DNA of 64,000 nucleotides from Pseudoalteromonas citrea (GCF_000238375.3 NZ_AHBZ03000014.1:1-64000); one strand, 5' to 3'. Counted from the first letter of the stretch, positions 54,348 through 64,000 are shown. Notes: generated by a model not told the origin, from the letters alone. Made by a program: numbers and translations.

Positions 54348-54935
54348 ATGCGTAATATCAAAGTGTATTTTTTAGATAATTTTGATTCTTTCAGCTACAA
54401 CCTTGTAGATGAGCTTTCTTTGCTCGGCACTGAACTTGTGATTTATCGTAATAACATCAGCGCTGACAGAATATTTACCGAAATGTGCAAAGAAACACAA
54501 CCTGTTATGTTGGTGCTATCACCAGGCCCAGGTAACCCCGCCAAAGCGGGATGTTTACTTGAATTAATTGAGCTGTGTAAAGGCAAATTCCCCATGCTAG
54601 GAATATGTCTAGGACAGCAAGCGTTAACGCAAAGCTATGGCGGCACAATTGGTCACGCAGGAGAAACAGTCCATGGTAAATCATCTACCATCATGGCCGA
54701 CGAACACCCTGTATTTACCGGCCTTGGACAACAGTTTCCAGTTGCTCGCTACCATTCGTTAATGGCCACCAAAGTACCTGACTCACTAAAAGTGATTGCT
54801 CAGTATGAGAATATCCCAATGGCAATTTATCACCCTCAAGACAAAGTCATTGGATATCAATTTCATCCTGAATCTATATTAACCCCTGATGGCGCTCAGT
54901 TACTTAAGCAAACCATCGACTATCTGACACGTTAG
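54348..54935 (+). CDS. trpG: Anthranilate synthase glutamine amidotransferase component
   Basis: A 195-residue class I glutamine amidotransferase. It has the NFDSFSYNLVD start, the nucleophile Cys87 in MLGICLGQQA, and the His173/Glu175 pair in YQFHPES. It supplies ammonia to TrpE. Unlike E. coli, trpG is not fused to trpD. It starts one base after the trpE stop, with an AAGGAGG site inside the trpE end. Confidence 0.95.
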   Translation: MRNIKVYFLDNFDSFSYNLVDELSLLGTELVIYRNNISADRIFTEMCKETQPVMLVLSPGPGNPAKAGCLLELIELCKGKFPMLGICLGQQALTQSYGGTIGHAGETVHGKSSTIMADEHPVFTGLGQQFPVARYHSLMATKVPDSLKVIAQYENIPMAIYHPQDKVIGYQFHPESILTPDGAQLLKQTIDYLTR

Positions 54936-54943
54936 GAGCCAAC

Positions 54944-55948
54944 ATGGATAGTTTAAAGAAGTTACTTGATAAACAGTCGTTAAACTTTACTCAAGCACAA
55001 GAAATGTTTGACCAGATCATGTTAGGCAAGATGTCTGATATCGAGCTAAGTGCTGCGCTTGTCGCGTTAAAACTAAAAGGTGAGAGCGTCGATGAAATCG
55101 CAGGTGCAGCGCAATCAATGCGTAACCATGCTCTGTCTTTTAATAGTCAAGGCTTGAGCTGCTCTGATAGCTGCGGCACAGGTGGTGACGGCGCAAATAC
55201 TATAAATGTTAGTACCACAGCAGCCATTGTTGCAGCCGCATGCGGCATTAATATGGTAAAGCATGGTAATCGCAGTGTCTCTAGTAAATCAGGTTCTGCC
55301 GATTTGTTAAAGACGCTGGGCATTAATCTAGAAATGAGCCCAACACAAGCCAGTAGATGTTTAGAAACGACTGGATTTACCTTTTTATTTGCGCCGCAGT
55401 ATCACCAAGGTGTTAAGCATGCTATGCCTGTACGAGGCACACTTAAAACGCGTACCATCTTCAATATTCTCGGGCCATTAGCTAATCCAGCGACACCACA
55501 AGCACAGCTACTAGGCGTTTATGATCCTGCGCTATGTCGGCCAATGGCTGAAACATTAAAAACTCTCGGTACCAAGCGAGCCATGATAGTACACGGAAGT
55601 GGCACTGATGAAATTGCCTTGCACGGTACAACAGAAGTGACCGAATTAAATAACGGCGAGATCACGCAATACACGTTATCACCACAAGATTTTGGTCTTG
55701 AAAATTACTCGCTTGCACAAATTGCGGGGGATACCCCTGAATACAATGCTAAAGCCAGTATTGCCATATTAAAAGGTGAAGGCCCTGATGCACATAATGC
55801 CGCAATTGCAGCAAATGTAGCAGCACTATTATTTATTAATAACCAAGCTGATAATCTAAAAGAAGCAACTGATCATGTACTTACAGTAATACGCTCTGGT
55901 GCTGCTATGACGAAACTAGCCGACATTGTGGAGGTAAGTAATGGCTAA
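54944..55948 (+). CDS. trpD: Anthranilate phosphoribosyltransferase
   Basis: A 334-residue TrpD. The signature loops are CGTGGDGANTINVSTT (PRPP binding) and KHGNRSVSSKSGSADLL, with the VRGTLKTRTIFNILGPL region after. It transfers a phosphoribosyl group to anthranilate. A short 8-nt gap separates it from trpG, and its last 8 nt overlap the trpCF start. Confidence 0.95.
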   Translation: MDSLKKLLDKQSLNFTQAQEMFDQIMLGKMSDIELSAALVALKLKGESVDEIAGAAQSMRNHALSFNSQGLSCSDSCGTGGDGANTINVSTTAAIVAAACGINMVKHGNRSVSSKSGSADLLKTLGINLEMSPTQASRCLETTGFTFLFAPQYHQGVKHAMPVRGTLKTRTIFNILGPLANPATPQAQLLGVYDPALCRPMAETLKTLGTKRAMIVHGSGTDEIALHGTTEVTELNNGEITQYTLSPQDFGLENYSLAQIAGDTPEYNAKASIAILKGEGPDAHNAAIAANVAALLFINNQADNLKEATDHVLTVIRSGAAMTKLADIVEVSNG

Positions 55949-57308
55949 TGTATTAGAGAAAATTGTTGACGATAAACGTATTGAACTGACACAGCGAAAA
56001 ATAGATCTGCCGCTGGCGGCCTTTCGTGACAAAGTGGAACCAAGTTCTCGTGATTTCTTCGCAGCGCTTGCCACTAAAGGAACGCAATTTATTCTAGAGT
56101 GTAAAAAAGCTTCACCATCAAAAGGCCTGATACGTGATAAATTTGATCTTGATGAAATTACCGACGTATATAAAAACTATGCAAGCTGTATCAGCGTACT
56201 GACTGACGAAAAGTATTTTCAAGGTTCTTATGATTATCTTTCTTATGTACGCGCTAAAGTAGAACAACCACTAATATGTAAAGACTTTTTTATTGATGAA
56301 TATCAAGTGTATTTAGCACGTCTAAATGGTGGCGACGCTATATTACTGATGTTATCTGTCCTCGATAACGATCAATATGCCAATTTGGCAGAATTGGCTG
56401 CAAAGCTCAATATGGCAGTACTTACTGAAGTTAGTAATGAAGAGGAAGTTGCGCGAGCCCTTGAACTCGATGCAAACATCATCGGGATCAATAACCGTAA
56501 TTTGCGTGATTTAAGCACGGATTTAGCGACAACTGAGAGGCTTCGTAAGCTGATCCCAAGTGATAAAGTGGTGATTTCAGAATCAGGTATTTATACCCAT
56601 CAAGATGTGAAACGTCTAGCGCCTTTATGTGATGGGTTTTTAGTGGGCAGTTCACTTATGAGTGAGAGAAACCTAGATGAAGCATGCCGAAAACTCATTT
56701 TAGGTGAAAACAAAGTCTGCGGCTTAACACGTACACAAGATGCGCAAGCTGCATATCAAGCCGGCGCACTTTATGGGGGCCTTATTTTCCATCCCAAGTC
56801 ACCTCGTTACTTAGATTTAGATTGTGCAAAAGCCGTGGTAGAAAGTGCGCCGTTAAAGTACGTGGGTGTGTTTGTTAATGAAGCGCTAGGTACGGTCATT
56901 GAATATGCACAAACTCTTAAATTGAGCGCAGTGCAACTTCATGGCTCTGAAGATCCGCAGTACATAGAGCGTCTTAGAAATGGGTTACCTGTCACCTGCC
57001 AAATTTGGAAAGCACAGGGTGTAGAAACGGCGTTACCAAAAGCCATTGAGGGTGTTGATAAAATACTATACGACACAAAATCTGCTAAAGGGTTTGGCGG
57101 CACCGGAGAGCAATTTGATTGGCAACTATTAAAAGACCATGACGTCAATAACTTTATGCTCGCAGGCGGCCTAACACCTGACAATGTAAGGTCCGCAGCG
57201 CAATTTGGCGCGCAAGGTTTAGATTTAAATTCAGGGGTGGAATTAAGCCCCGGCAAAAAGTGTCAAAACAAACTAAAAGACGCTTTTACTAACATTAGAA
57301 ATTACTGA
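55941..57308 (+). CDS. trpC: Bifunctional IGP synthase / PRA isomerase (TrpC-TrpF)
   Basis: A 455-residue fusion of two TIM barrels, as in E. coli TrpC. The N-terminal ~250 residues are indole-3-glycerol-phosphate synthase ([48 protein letters not shown]). The C-terminal ~200 are phosphoribosylanthranilate isomerase ([46 protein letters not shown]). It catalyses two consecutive steps. The start overlaps trpD by 8 nt. Confidence 0.95.
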   Translation: MANVLEKIVDDKRIELTQRKIDLPLAAFRDKVEPSSRDFFAALATKGTQFILECKKASPSKGLIRDKFDLDEITDVYKNYASCISVLTDEKYFQGSYDYLSYVRAKVEQPLICKDFFIDEYQVYLARLNGGDAILLMLSVLDNDQYANLAELAAKLNMAVLTEVSNEEEVARALELDANIIGINNRNLRDLSTDLATTERLRKLIPSDKVVISESGIYTHQDVKRLAPLCDGFLVGSSLMSERNLDEACRKLILGENKVCGLTRTQDAQAAYQAGALYGGLIFHPKSPRYLDLDCAKAVVESAPLKYVGVFVNEALGTVIEYAQTLKLSAVQLHGSEDPQYIERLRNGLPVTCQIWKAQGVETALPKAIEGVDKILYDTKSAKGFGGTGEQFDWQLLKDHDVNNFMLAGGLTPDNVRSAAQFGAQGLDLNSGVELSPGKKCQNKLKDAFTNIRNY

Positions 57309-57315
57309 GGTGAGA

Positions 57316-58500
57316 ATGAATAACGCAGCCTATTTTGGCGACTTTGGTGGCATGTATGTCCCAGAGTTGCTTGTTCCTGCACTTAAGCAGTTAGAGCAAG
57401 AGTTTAATAACGCACAAAAAGACGCCGGCTTTTTACAAGAATTTCAGCAATTGCTCAATGAGTATGCTGGACGCCCTACGCCACTTACATTAACACGTAA
57501 CTTAGTCAAAAACCCAAAGGTAAAACTATACTTAAAGCGCGAAGATTTATTACACGGTGGAGCACACAAAACAAACCAAGTATTGGGTCAAGCACTGCTA
57601 ACAAAACGTATGGGGAAAAAAGAAGTCATCGCAGAAACAGGCGCCGGTCAACATGGCGTTGCAACCGCATTGGCCTGTGCATTGCTTGATTTGAAATGTC
57701 GTGTATATATGGGTGCGAAAGACATTGAAAGACAGCAACCTAACGTATTTAGAATGAAACTTATGGGCGCTGAAGTGATCCCCGTAACAGCAGGCTCTGG
57801 TACCTTAAAAGATGCAGTAAATGAAGCGATGCGCGATTGGTCAGCAAACTATCAAACAGCGCACTACTTATTAGGCACAGCCGCAGGTCCTCATCCATTC
57901 CCCACGGTAGTCCGTGAATTTCAAAAGATGATTGGCGAAGAGGCCAAGCAGCAAGTACTCGAAAATGAAGGTCGCTTGCCAGATGCTGTTATTGCTTGTG
58001 TTGGTGGCGGTTCTAACGCAATTGGTATGTTTAGCGATTTTATAGATGAACCTAGTGTTAAGTTAATTGGTGTAGAACCTGCTGGTAAAGGCCTTGAAAC
58101 AGATGAACATGGAGCAGCTTTGTGTAAAGGAACAAAAGGCATTCTACATGGTGCTTATACCTATATTATGCAAAACAACGATGGTCAAATTGAAGAGTCT
58201 TATTCCGTTTCTGCCGGCCTTGATTATCCTGCGGTTGGTCCACAGCATGCATTTTTACATGAAACAGGCCGTGCCCAATATGTTGGCATTTCAGATACTG
58301 ACGCACTCGACGCATTTCAAGCGCTTGCCAAGCACGAAGGGATCATCCCTGCATTAGAGTCTAGTCACGCTTTAGCTTACGGACTGAAGTATGCAGAAAA
58401 CCAAACAGAAGAGACTATTATCGTTGTTAACCTCAGTGGCCGTGGTGACAAAGATTTAGCTCACGTCCATCAAGTACTTAATGAGCAAGGAGCACTTTAA
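57316..58500 (+). CDS. trpB: Tryptophan synthase beta chain
   Basis: A 394-residue PLP enzyme. The ATG at 57316 is preferred over the in-frame GTG at 57310, because GAGGTGAG then serves as ribosome site and the protein begins like other TrpB ([18 protein letters not shown]). PLP lysine Lys85 is in [11 protein letters not shown]; the phosphate-binding GGGSNA and the terminal NLSGRGDKD are present. It condenses indole and serine to tryptophan. It overlaps trpA by one base (TAATG). Confidence 0.95.
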   Translation: MNNAAYFGDFGGMYVPELLVPALKQLEQEFNNAQKDAGFLQEFQQLLNEYAGRPTPLTLTRNLVKNPKVKLYLKREDLLHGGAHKTNQVLGQALLTKRMGKKEVIAETGAGQHGVATALACALLDLKCRVYMGAKDIERQQPNVFRMKLMGAEVIPVTAGSGTLKDAVNEAMRDWSANYQTAHYLLGTAAGPHPFPTVVREFQKMIGEEAKQQVLENEGRLPDAVIACVGGGSNAIGMFSDFIDEPSVKLIGVEPAGKGLETDEHGAALCKGTKGILHGAYTYIMQNNDGQIEESYSVSAGLDYPAVGPQHAFLHETGRAQYVGISDTDALDAFQALAKHEGIIPALESSHALAYGLKYAENQTEETIIVVNLSGRGDKDLAHVHQVLNEQGAL

Positions 58501-59306
58501 TGAGCCGTTACGCACAAACGTTCGACCGACTAGCAAGCAATGATCAAGGTGCATTTGTTCCTTTTGTGACCATTGGTGATCCGAATAAAACACTCAGCTT
58601 TGACATTATTAAAAGTTTAATCGACGGAGGCGCAGATGCCTTAGAGCTTGGCATCCCATTTTCAGATCCAATTGCGGATGGGCCTGTCATTCAATCAGCC
58701 AATATTCGTGCTTTAAATGACAATGTTAACACCGAAGACTGCTTTGAAATTATCAAACAGGTCAGAGAGTACAATCAAGATATTCCGATTGGTTTACTTT
58801 TATATTCTAATTTGGTTTTTGCACGCGGCATCAATGAGTTCTATCAGCAAGCTCATGAAGCGGGTGTGGATTCCATCCTAGTTGCAGATGTGCCTCTTCA
58901 TGAATCTAAAATGTTTCGTCAAGCTGCTCAACATGCGAAAATTGAACCGATTTTCATTGCAACCCCCAATGCAGATGACGACACAATACGCACCTGTGCA
59001 AGTTACGGAAGAGGCTACACTTATCTTCTATCTAGAGCCGGAGTTACAGGTACAGAATCAACCGTTCAAATGCCAGCTGACTCTATGATAGCGCAGTTAA
59101 AAGAATATCATGCTGCCCCTGCACTACTGGGGTTCGGTATTTCTACGCCGGAGCATGTTAAGGCCGCATTAGACTCTGGAGCTGCTGGCGCTATTTCTGG
59201 CTCAGCAGTGGTTAAAATAATCGAGAAAAACCTTGATAACCCGGCTGTAATGCTCGCTGAACTAAAAGCATTTGTCACTCAAATGAAAGCGGCTACCTAT
59301 AAGTAG
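58500..59306 (+). CDS. trpA: Tryptophan synthase alpha chain
   Basis: A 268-residue TIM barrel with catalytic Glu49 ([11 protein letters not shown]) and Asp60 at exactly the E. coli positions, and the phosphate-binding end [10 protein letters not shown] / [12 protein letters not shown]. It cleaves indole-3-glycerol phosphate and channels indole to TrpB. Last gene of the operon. Only 8 nt separate it from the convergent HU gene, so a terminator must lie inside or beyond that gene. Confidence 0.95.
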   Translation: MSRYAQTFDRLASNDQGAFVPFVTIGDPNKTLSFDIIKSLIDGGADALELGIPFSDPIADGPVIQSANIRALNDNVNTEDCFEIIKQVREYNQDIPIGLLLYSNLVFARGINEFYQQAHEAGVDSILVADVPLHESKMFRQAAQHAKIEPIFIATPNADDDTIRTCASYGRGYTYLLSRAGVTGTESTVQMPADSMIAQLKEYHAAPALLGFGISTPEHVKAALDSGAAGAISGSAVVKIIEKNLDNPAVMLAELKAFVTQMKAATYK

Positions 59307-59349
59307 CCCACCGCTTATTCAGCTAAGGCGCTCTTCAGTGCCTTAGCTG
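59291..59349. terminator. Hairpins at the trpA/HU convergent junction
   Basis: GGCTAC-6 nt-GTAGCC (59291-59308) spans the trpA stop. CAGCTAAGGC-10 nt-GCCTTAGCTG (59320-59349, perfect arms) lies in the 3' coding end of the HU gene. Neither is followed by a good T-run, so termination by them is a guess. Confidence 0.4.
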
Positions 59350-59590
59350 GCTTAAACTGTACTTTATTTGCCCCCTCAATCATGATTTCTTCGCCTGTTC
59401 GTGGGTTTCTACCAGCTTTTGCTGGATGATAACTCAAGGCAAAGGTGCCAAATCCCGCTATAGGTACCTGATCTCCTTCTGATAAGCGCTTAGATATTAC
59501 GGCTAAAATACTCTGTAACGCAGCTTGTGAAGACTTTTTAGTGAGTTCACTGTGCTCTGCCATTTGTGCAATAAGCTGTGTTTTATTCAT
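59315..59590 (-). CDS. HU-family DNA-binding protein
   Basis: A 91-residue histone-like protein with the HU/IHF signature GFGTFALSYHPAKAGRNPRTGE, including the DNA-intercalating arm (RNPRTGEEI) and the terminal VQFKPAKALKSALAE. It is closest to HU (alpha or beta cannot be decided). It packages and bends DNA. It stands alone, with its own promoter to the right, and converges with trpA. Confidence 0.92.
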   Translation of the reverse strand: MNKTQLIAQMAEHSELTKKSSQAALQSILAVISKRLSEGDQVPIAGFGTFALSYHPAKAGRNPRTGEEIMIEGANKVQFKPAKALKSALAE

Positions 59591-59744
59591 TTTCTATTCT
59601 CTTTATTCAATTTGTTAGGGCCAGTATAGGACACAAAAGCTGAAGGGATGCTGAGGCTAAGGATTTAAGCCACAAATGTCAATCTTGAACTTAAACTCAG
59701 TTCTTGATACAACCCTATGAGTGATTAAAAAAAGGTAAACAACA

Positions 59745-60326
59745 ATGCCAGTGTTGCTAGAGTATCTGCCACTCATTTTATTCTTTACAGTCTATAAATT
59801 TGTCGATATTTATTGGGCTACCGGAGTACTTATTCTTGTCTCCACAATTCAACTCGCTTATCAGCACTTTGCTCATGGTAAAATTGCGACTCGACATTGG
59901 GTTTTTTTTGCAATTGCACTGATCCTTGGTGGAATGACAATTCTGTTTCAGGATGAACAATTTATCAAATGGAAAGCGACGGTGATTTACGCAACCCTTG
60001 CTGTGAGTTTACTTATATCGCGTTATATTTTTAAGAAGAATTTAGTGGAGAAAGCACTCATAGGCATGCTGAAGTCAGCCACTGAAAAAACCGATAACGA
60101 ACAGCAACTCAACATAAATCTTCCGCCACATATTTGTGAACAATTAAACGTAATGTGGTTTGCTATTTTAGTGTTTATTGCTGTCCTTAATATTTATATT
60201 GCTTACACATTTTCTTTAGATTTTTGGGTCAACTTTAAAGTGTTTGGTCTAACGGGGATCACCTTTGTGGCAATTTTAATCACACTGATCAGAGTCTATA
60301 AGTACTTGCCAGAAGAAGAAAGTTAA
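59745..60326 (+). CDS. yciB: Septation/inner-membrane protein YciB (IspZ)
   Basis: A 193-residue polytopic inner-membrane protein with about five membrane helices. Family segments are LPLILFFTVYKFVDIYWATG, LGGMTILFQDEQFIKWK and YTFSLDFWVNFKVFGLTG. In E. coli YciB interacts with division and elongation proteins and helps envelope integrity. Its place beyond trpA matches the E. coli order. Confidence 0.92.
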   Translation: MPVLLEYLPLILFFTVYKFVDIYWATGVLILVSTIQLAYQHFAHGKIATRHWVFFAIALILGGMTILFQDEQFIKWKATVIYATLAVSLLISRYIFKKNLVEKALIGMLKSATEKTDNEQQLNINLPPHICEQLNVMWFAILVFIAVLNIYIAYTFSLDFWVNFKVFGLTGITFVAILITLIRVYKYLPEEES

Positions 60327-60394
60327 ATTGTCATCATTGAGCGCGCTTTTTACTGCTATAGTTTTTGAAACCAAACATAGAGTGAGAAGCGTCT

Positions 60395-61036
60395 TTGAGT
60401 GCAAGTCAATATCGGTGGTGTGAATTACTTCTTATTTTCTTTTGCTTGCCCGTTCTAGCGTATTTTTTTCGTTCTCATCTCTCTAACTGGTTATTTCCCG
60501 CTTTAATCATTTTAATGGCGGTATGCACATTTTTATTACTCACAGATCCACACTTTAAACGTTTTCGGCTAACCAGTTTAGGGCAATTCTCCACCGTAAA
60601 AAAACGAATATTTACCAGTTTTTTTGCAGGCGCACTATTTTCAGCAATGTTATATGGATTACTCAATCAAGAAAACTGGTTTAGTTTTCCGTTAGACTCT
60701 ACAAGGCAGTGGCTCATACTGTTGATTGCCTACCCACTTCTATCTGTTCTTCCACAAGAGCTTATCTTTCGCAGCTATTTTTTTCATCGCTATAAAAGGA
60801 TACTACCGAATAAAACCATGCGAATTATTCTCAGTGCCAGCGTATTTGCCCTAGCTCACTGTGTTTATGATAATTGGATCGCCATTGGCCTTTCATTTGG
60901 TGGCGGTTTGCTGTTTGCTTACACATATGCACATAGCCGGTCTCTGCTCGTTTGTGTATTTGAACATAGCTTGTGGGGGTTATGGGTATTTACCTTGGGG
61001 ATAGGTGAATATTTAGATTCTGGACTAACTTTTTGA
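60395..61036 (+). CDS. CPBP-family intramembrane protease-like protein
   Basis: A 213-residue membrane protein with about six helices and the three CPBP (CAAX-protease/bacteriocin-processing) motifs: QELIFR at about 119-124 (canonical EExxxR, here with Gln for the first Glu), FALAH, and a late EHSLWG. The start is a TTG at 60395 after a weak site; no ATG exists near it. The substrate is unknown, and the Gln substitution leaves activity uncertain. It follows yciB after 68 nt and may be co-transcribed. Confidence 0.75.
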   Translation: MSASQYRWCELLLIFFCLPVLAYFFRSHLSNWLFPALIILMAVCTFLLLTDPHFKRFRLTSLGQFSTVKKRIFTSFFAGALFSAMLYGLLNQENWFSFPLDSTRQWLILLIAYPLLSVLPQELIFRSYFFHRYKRILPNKTMRIILSASVFALAHCVYDNWIAIGLSFGGGLLFAYTYAHSRSLLVCVFEHSLWGLWVFTLGIGEYLDSGLTF

Positions 61037-61431
61037 ATCCCTGACAAACTTGCAAACTCTCGGCAGCTCGACATTCTGCTATAAAATACGAATGTGGCTG
61101 GTAGCACTATATTAACCTCAGCTCTGGATAAGCAAATTTGCCCAATAAAGCTATTTTTCTCACTCTCGGCGTTGCTTTCATTTGTAATAGCCCGCTATTA
61201 CTGTATAAAAGCGCCTTGATATTGAGCAAAATACATTCATTGGATTGTACGTAAGTTTGTTTTCAAAACATTTTCTATTCCAAAACCCTTATCCAAACCT
61301 GAGGTTATATTAGATAAAACATAACACGGCGAAAAATAACTTTGCGACTTCAAAACTGATTGAGCTTTATTTGTTGGGCCTTACCCCACATAACAAAGCT
61401 CTTTATCTTTTATCCATGCAAATGGTTGGCT
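61037..61431. other. Intergenic region between convergent genes
   Basis: 395 nt without a gene. A long-looped inverted repeat (GAGCTTT at 61362-61368, AAAGCTC at 61395-61401) precedes the hydrolase stop and may help terminate it. Confidence 0.4.
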
Positions 61432-63006
61432 TTATTTAAACGATCCAAACGCGTCATCTTCGCCATATACTTTTCGACTATACTCAGTACTTAAAGCAAA
61501 TGTAAACTCACTCAAGTCATTTAAGCAGCTTACATCTGGTGCAACCCAAGGGTTAGCCATAAAGCTCTCCATGATGTCGACTCCGCATATATCTTCACCA
61601 GCTGTTTTAACGCCCGTATTAAACACAACTCCGTGTGGTGCAAAAGGCACCTCGATAAAACGTTGATTAATATTAGTAAAAGAGCCCTGTATATCTTTAG
61701 CATGATGAATTGGAGTTGCATGGTCTAACGTACCATTCAATGCGACAGTAGGTATATAGTGATATATTTCTTTGTAAATATATTCACTAGCGTAACGATT
61801 TGCCCATGTTTTTTGAATGCTTTGTGAGAAAGCATGGTAGCTAGCATCAAAGCACACAATCGCATTCGTACAAAACTCAGCTCGTTCCCCTTCACTTCGT
61901 TTTTCATAATTAATTTCATTCATCGAGATAAGATCGAATAATGAACTCGAAAAGTTAGGCTTCAATTCATCTTTCACTGCTTTAGCACGATTCAGTGTTT
62001 GAATAGATTTACCCAATCCATAATGTAATACGGCTTTGTTTAGTGCGATAACATCATTATCATTACAACGCGCTAGACGACTATAAAAAGGCAGTAACGA
62101 CCGTTTATCTAGTCCAGAAATTTGAGCCATTGACCACTGTTGAAGTTTATCACGATCAATTGAAACATCTGGACAATGCACTCCAGCAAAGTGCTGCTGC
62201 ACGGTCAGTCTAATACTTTCATTAACCGGCGTAATAAATTTAGCACTGCAATAGCTATCAGAGTTACAATAATTGGCTAACTGAGTAAATACTTTATCAG
62301 CATGCTCCTCATAAAGATCAGTGCTAGAATTATGAGCTGGTAAAACTGAGTCTAAAATGATCCCTTGTGCGCCATTAGGTGCAATTTGCGTAAACCGCTG
62401 AGCCAACATAGTGCCGTACGATATTCCATAAATATAAGTCGGTACCCAGCTCAATGCCTTGCTCTTAGAAATAGCATACTTCAAATCACGAGCAGTATTA
62501 GTCGTGTTAAACTCAAATAAGCCTTCACCCCATACTTCATACAGAGCATCAAAACACTTTTTAGGATCAAAATAATTACATTGCAACTCAGTAGACCAGC
62601 CAATTCCTCGATGCTCTAGTATATAAACATCATAGTCTCTGACTATATCAGGCATATCGTGTTCAATTACATATGGAAAATATGTGGACCCCGATACTCC
62701 TGGACCGCCACTCAACATCCATAATTGACCTTTACTTATTCCACTCGTTGCACTGTACTTTGAAACAAGCACTTCAATAACCTTACCAGTTGGTTCTTCC
62801 CAATTTAGTGGAATTTGTGCAAATGAACACTCATTTCTCCCATCTAGTGTTTTAAATTGAGCTGGGCACTCTCCCCAATTGAAAGCGAGGTATTGATTAA
62901 ATTCAGACACTTGTTTATCAAAGTAAGCTTCTGAGTTCGACGCAAAAGATAAGCCAGAAAAACCCATTAGAGCCAGTAAAGTGATCACACTTCGTTTGAT
63001 ATTCAT
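61432..63006 (-). CDS. Secreted alpha/beta hydrolase, TAP/S33 peptidase-like
   Basis: A 524-residue exported hydrolase with a Sec signal peptide (cleaved near SFAS-NS). It has the oxyanion region MLSGGPGVSGS, the HRGIGWSTELQC strand, the nucleophile elbow GISYG near Ser197 and a C-terminal TAP-like segment (ALNGTLDHATPIHHAKDI with Asp, then APHGV with His). The whole resembles tripeptidyl aminopeptidase / prolyl-aminopeptidase-like S33 enzymes, probably releasing N-terminal residues from peptides outside the cytoplasm. Several cysteines suggest disulphides. Its upstream region contains the octanucleotide repeat. Confidence 0.82.
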   Translation of the reverse strand: MNIKRSVITLLALMGFSGLSFASNSEAYFDKQVSEFNQYLAFNWGECPAQFKTLDGRNECSFAQIPLNWEEPTGKVIEVLVSKYSATSGISKGQLWMLSGGPGVSGSTYFPYVIEHDMPDIVRDYDVYILEHRGIGWSTELQCNYFDPKKCFDALYEVWGEGLFEFNTTNTARDLKYAISKSKALSWVPTYIYGISYGTMLAQRFTQIAPNGAQGIILDSVLPAHNSSTDLYEEHADKVFTQLANYCNSDSYCSAKFITPVNESIRLTVQQHFAGVHCPDVSIDRDKLQQWSMAQISGLDKRSLLPFYSRLARCNDNDVIALNKAVLHYGLGKSIQTLNRAKAVKDELKPNFSSSLFDLISMNEINYEKRSEGERAEFCTNAIVCFDASYHAFSQSIQKTWANRYASEYIYKEIYHYIPTVALNGTLDHATPIHHAKDIQGSFTNINQRFIEVPFAPHGVVFNTGVKTAGEDICGVDIMESFMANPWVAPDVSCLNDLSEFTFALSTEYSRKVYGEDDAFGSFK

Positions 63007-63240
63007 AACAATTCCTTTTATAGGTAAAAATAGACGCTACGACAAAAGGCAACAAAAAAAAATTGAAATTTATTCAACGTTGTAATAAAAAGCTAGTGTC
63101 GTAGATATTATTAATATCTACGACTATGCACCTGGTAATTATCGAAATCAGAAAAATGCAACAGGTAGACTATATTTTGTAACTTTATCTAAATGAATTT
63201 TTCGTTCTCCACAGATAAATTAATTAGTCAACAGTAAAAG

Positions 63241-63381
63241 ATGTCGGTATGTCGGTATGTCGGTATGTCGGTATGTCGGTATGTCGGTATGTCGGTATGT
63301 CGGTATGTCGGTATGTCGGTATGTCGGTATGTCGGTATGTCGGTATGTCGGTATGTCGGTATGTCGGTATGTCGGTATGTC
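63241..63381. repeat. Octanucleotide tandem repeat (ATGTCGGT)17.6
   Basis: Seventeen perfect 8-bp units plus five bases, with no interruption. It lies 235-375 bp upstream of the hydrolase start, between that gene and the cold-shock gene terminator. Three 8-bp units make 24 bp, so every frame is open and false ORFs of the MSVCRYVG type appear on both strands. Perfect long octamers are prone to slippage. Confidence 0.97.
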
Positions 63382-63386
63382 AACAC

Positions 63387-63414
63387 AAAAAAGACAGCAA
63401 TTGCTGTCTTTTTT
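63387..63414. terminator. Terminator of the cold-shock gene
   Basis: A 28-bp perfect palindrome (six A, GACAGCAA/TTGCTGTC, six T) beginning 18 nt after the cold-shock stop. Symmetric, so able to act both ways. Confidence 0.92.
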
Positions 63415-63432
63415 CATTATTTCACTTTAAAA

Positions 63433-63642
63433 TTAAAGTGGAACGATGTTGTCAGCCTGAGGACCTTTCTGACCTTGTGAAAGAGTGAACTCTACACGTT
63501 GGCCTTCAGCTAAAGTTTTGAAACCTTCGCTTTTGATTGCACTGAAATGAGCAAAAACGTCTGCGCCATTTTCTTGTGCGATGAAACCGAAGCCTTTAGA
63601 CTCGTTGAACCATTTTACTGTACCAGTAACTGTATTAGACAT
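63433..63642 (-). CDS. Cold-shock domain protein (CspA family)
   Basis: A 69-residue single-domain CSD protein. RNA-binding motifs KGFGFI (RNP1) and VFAHF (RNP2) are intact, and the ending [12 protein letters not shown] is typical. It acts as an RNA chaperone. The long upstream region suggests a structured 5' leader as in other csp genes, but the expected cold box was not confirmed. Which paralogue it is cannot be told. Confidence 0.94.
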   Translation of the reverse strand: MSNTVTGTVKWFNESKGFGFIAQENGADVFAHFSAIKSEGFKTLAEGQRVEFTLSQGQKGPQADNIVPL

Positions 63643-64000
63643 AATGTATATCCTGTATAAAAAAAGAAATTGCTGACTATCATCAGAGTCAGACGTAATA
63701 GCACAAAAAATAAATGATATTTAAAAACTACAGGACGAGATACTAATAAAGCTTCGAAATGGAGTGTATAAAAGGTATTACTTTTAAGCTGTGACTAATA
63801 ATATAGACTTCTCCCATGAAGTCAACCATTACTTCCAATTAAAAGAAAAAAGGTGCAGCTTAGCTTTTTAAGCTAAACAAAAGCTAAGCTGCTTATTACA
63901 CTTTGTCCAAAATACTATTACACGCGTTAATAAATCTGTGTAATTTATCTAACCGCCACACCCCAACGTAAGGCCCTTACATTTATATTCAGTCTCCTCG
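63643..64000. other. Cold-shock gene upstream region with a terminator
   Basis: 358 nt to the window edge. A hairpin with 13-bp perfect arms (GCAGCTTAGCTTT at 63855-63867, AAAGCTAAGCTGC at 63880-63892) is followed on the minus strand by a T-run (63841-63850). It is a likely terminator for a minus-strand gene beyond the window. An inner alternative hairpin TTAGCTT-ttt-AAGCTAA overlaps it. The rest should hold the csp promoter and leader. Confidence 0.6.

Noticed and set aside
61362-61401. Possible third attC (GTTATGTGGGG...CCCAAC)
   Set aside because: Box-like words occur, but the spacing is only about 20 nt, there is no proper L-box hairpin, and it is 38 kb from the integrase stump.
63241-63381. 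CRISPR array
   Set aside because: The units are contiguous 8-mers with no spacers.
63220-63488. Reading frames repeating MSVCRYVG / PTYRHTDI on both strands
   Set aside because: They are artefacts of the octamer tract, which has no stop in any frame; no ribosome site or unique coding sequence supports them.

Overview
The window looks like a chromosomal segment of a marine gammaproteobacterium of the Alteromonadales, most probably Pseudoalteromonas or a close relative. This is inferred from AT-rich DNA, several TonB-dependent receptors, VolA-type and M2/M3 surface peptidase lipoproteins, and a sohB/yciK/rluB/scpB/scpA/yciO/rnm/trp/yciB neighbourhood like the one around the E. coli trp operon. 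No sequence search was possible, so the genus is an inference.

Layout. 1-4731 (minus strand) is a type VI secretion cargo cluster: a LysM/peptidoglycan-binding carrier-like protein, a DUF2235 (Tle1-like) phospholipase and two near-duplicate immunity-type lipoproteins. 5163-9359 is a very large SNF2-family helicase. 10-18 kb holds a TonB receptor behind a large perfect palindrome, a HAF-repeat secreted protein, an M3 peptidase lipoprotein and small secreted proteins. 18.3-24 kb is an island of nested mobile DNA. From left to right it contains a REP-associated (HUH) transposase element broken by a 72-bp insertion, an IS110-type transposase remnant, and a decayed integron. The integron has two attC-like sites, one small cassette, one 2.3-kb cassette-like segment carrying a tyrosine recombinase and an IS91 transposase, and a 45-codon stump of an integron integrase preceded by a LexA box. 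24-32 kb has a second TonB receptor and a large hybrid sensor kinase with a periplasmic propeller. 32.5-37 kb is an RND efflux adaptor/pump pair. 37-44 kb has fadE, an ACE-like M2 peptidase and an ABC-2 transporter with a PH-domain protein.

44-61 kb is ordinary core genome: sohB, a VolA-type lipase, yciK, the rluB-scpB-scpA-yciO-rnm cluster, the complete trpEGD(CF)BA operon, an HU gene, yciB and a CPBP protease. The trp operon is preceded by two complete attenuators in tandem, each with its own leader peptide containing three consecutive Trp codons and its own antiterminator/terminator. 61-64 kb has a secreted alpha/beta hydrolase, a perfect 17.6-copy octanucleotide repeat, and a cold-shock protein gene.

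The strongest leads are the tandem trp attenuators (52506-52759), the decayed SOS-boxed integron whose first cassette seems to be a recombinase/IS91 module (20648-23906), the transposase gene interrupted in frame by a REP-like element (19448-19519), and the octamer tract (63241-63381).
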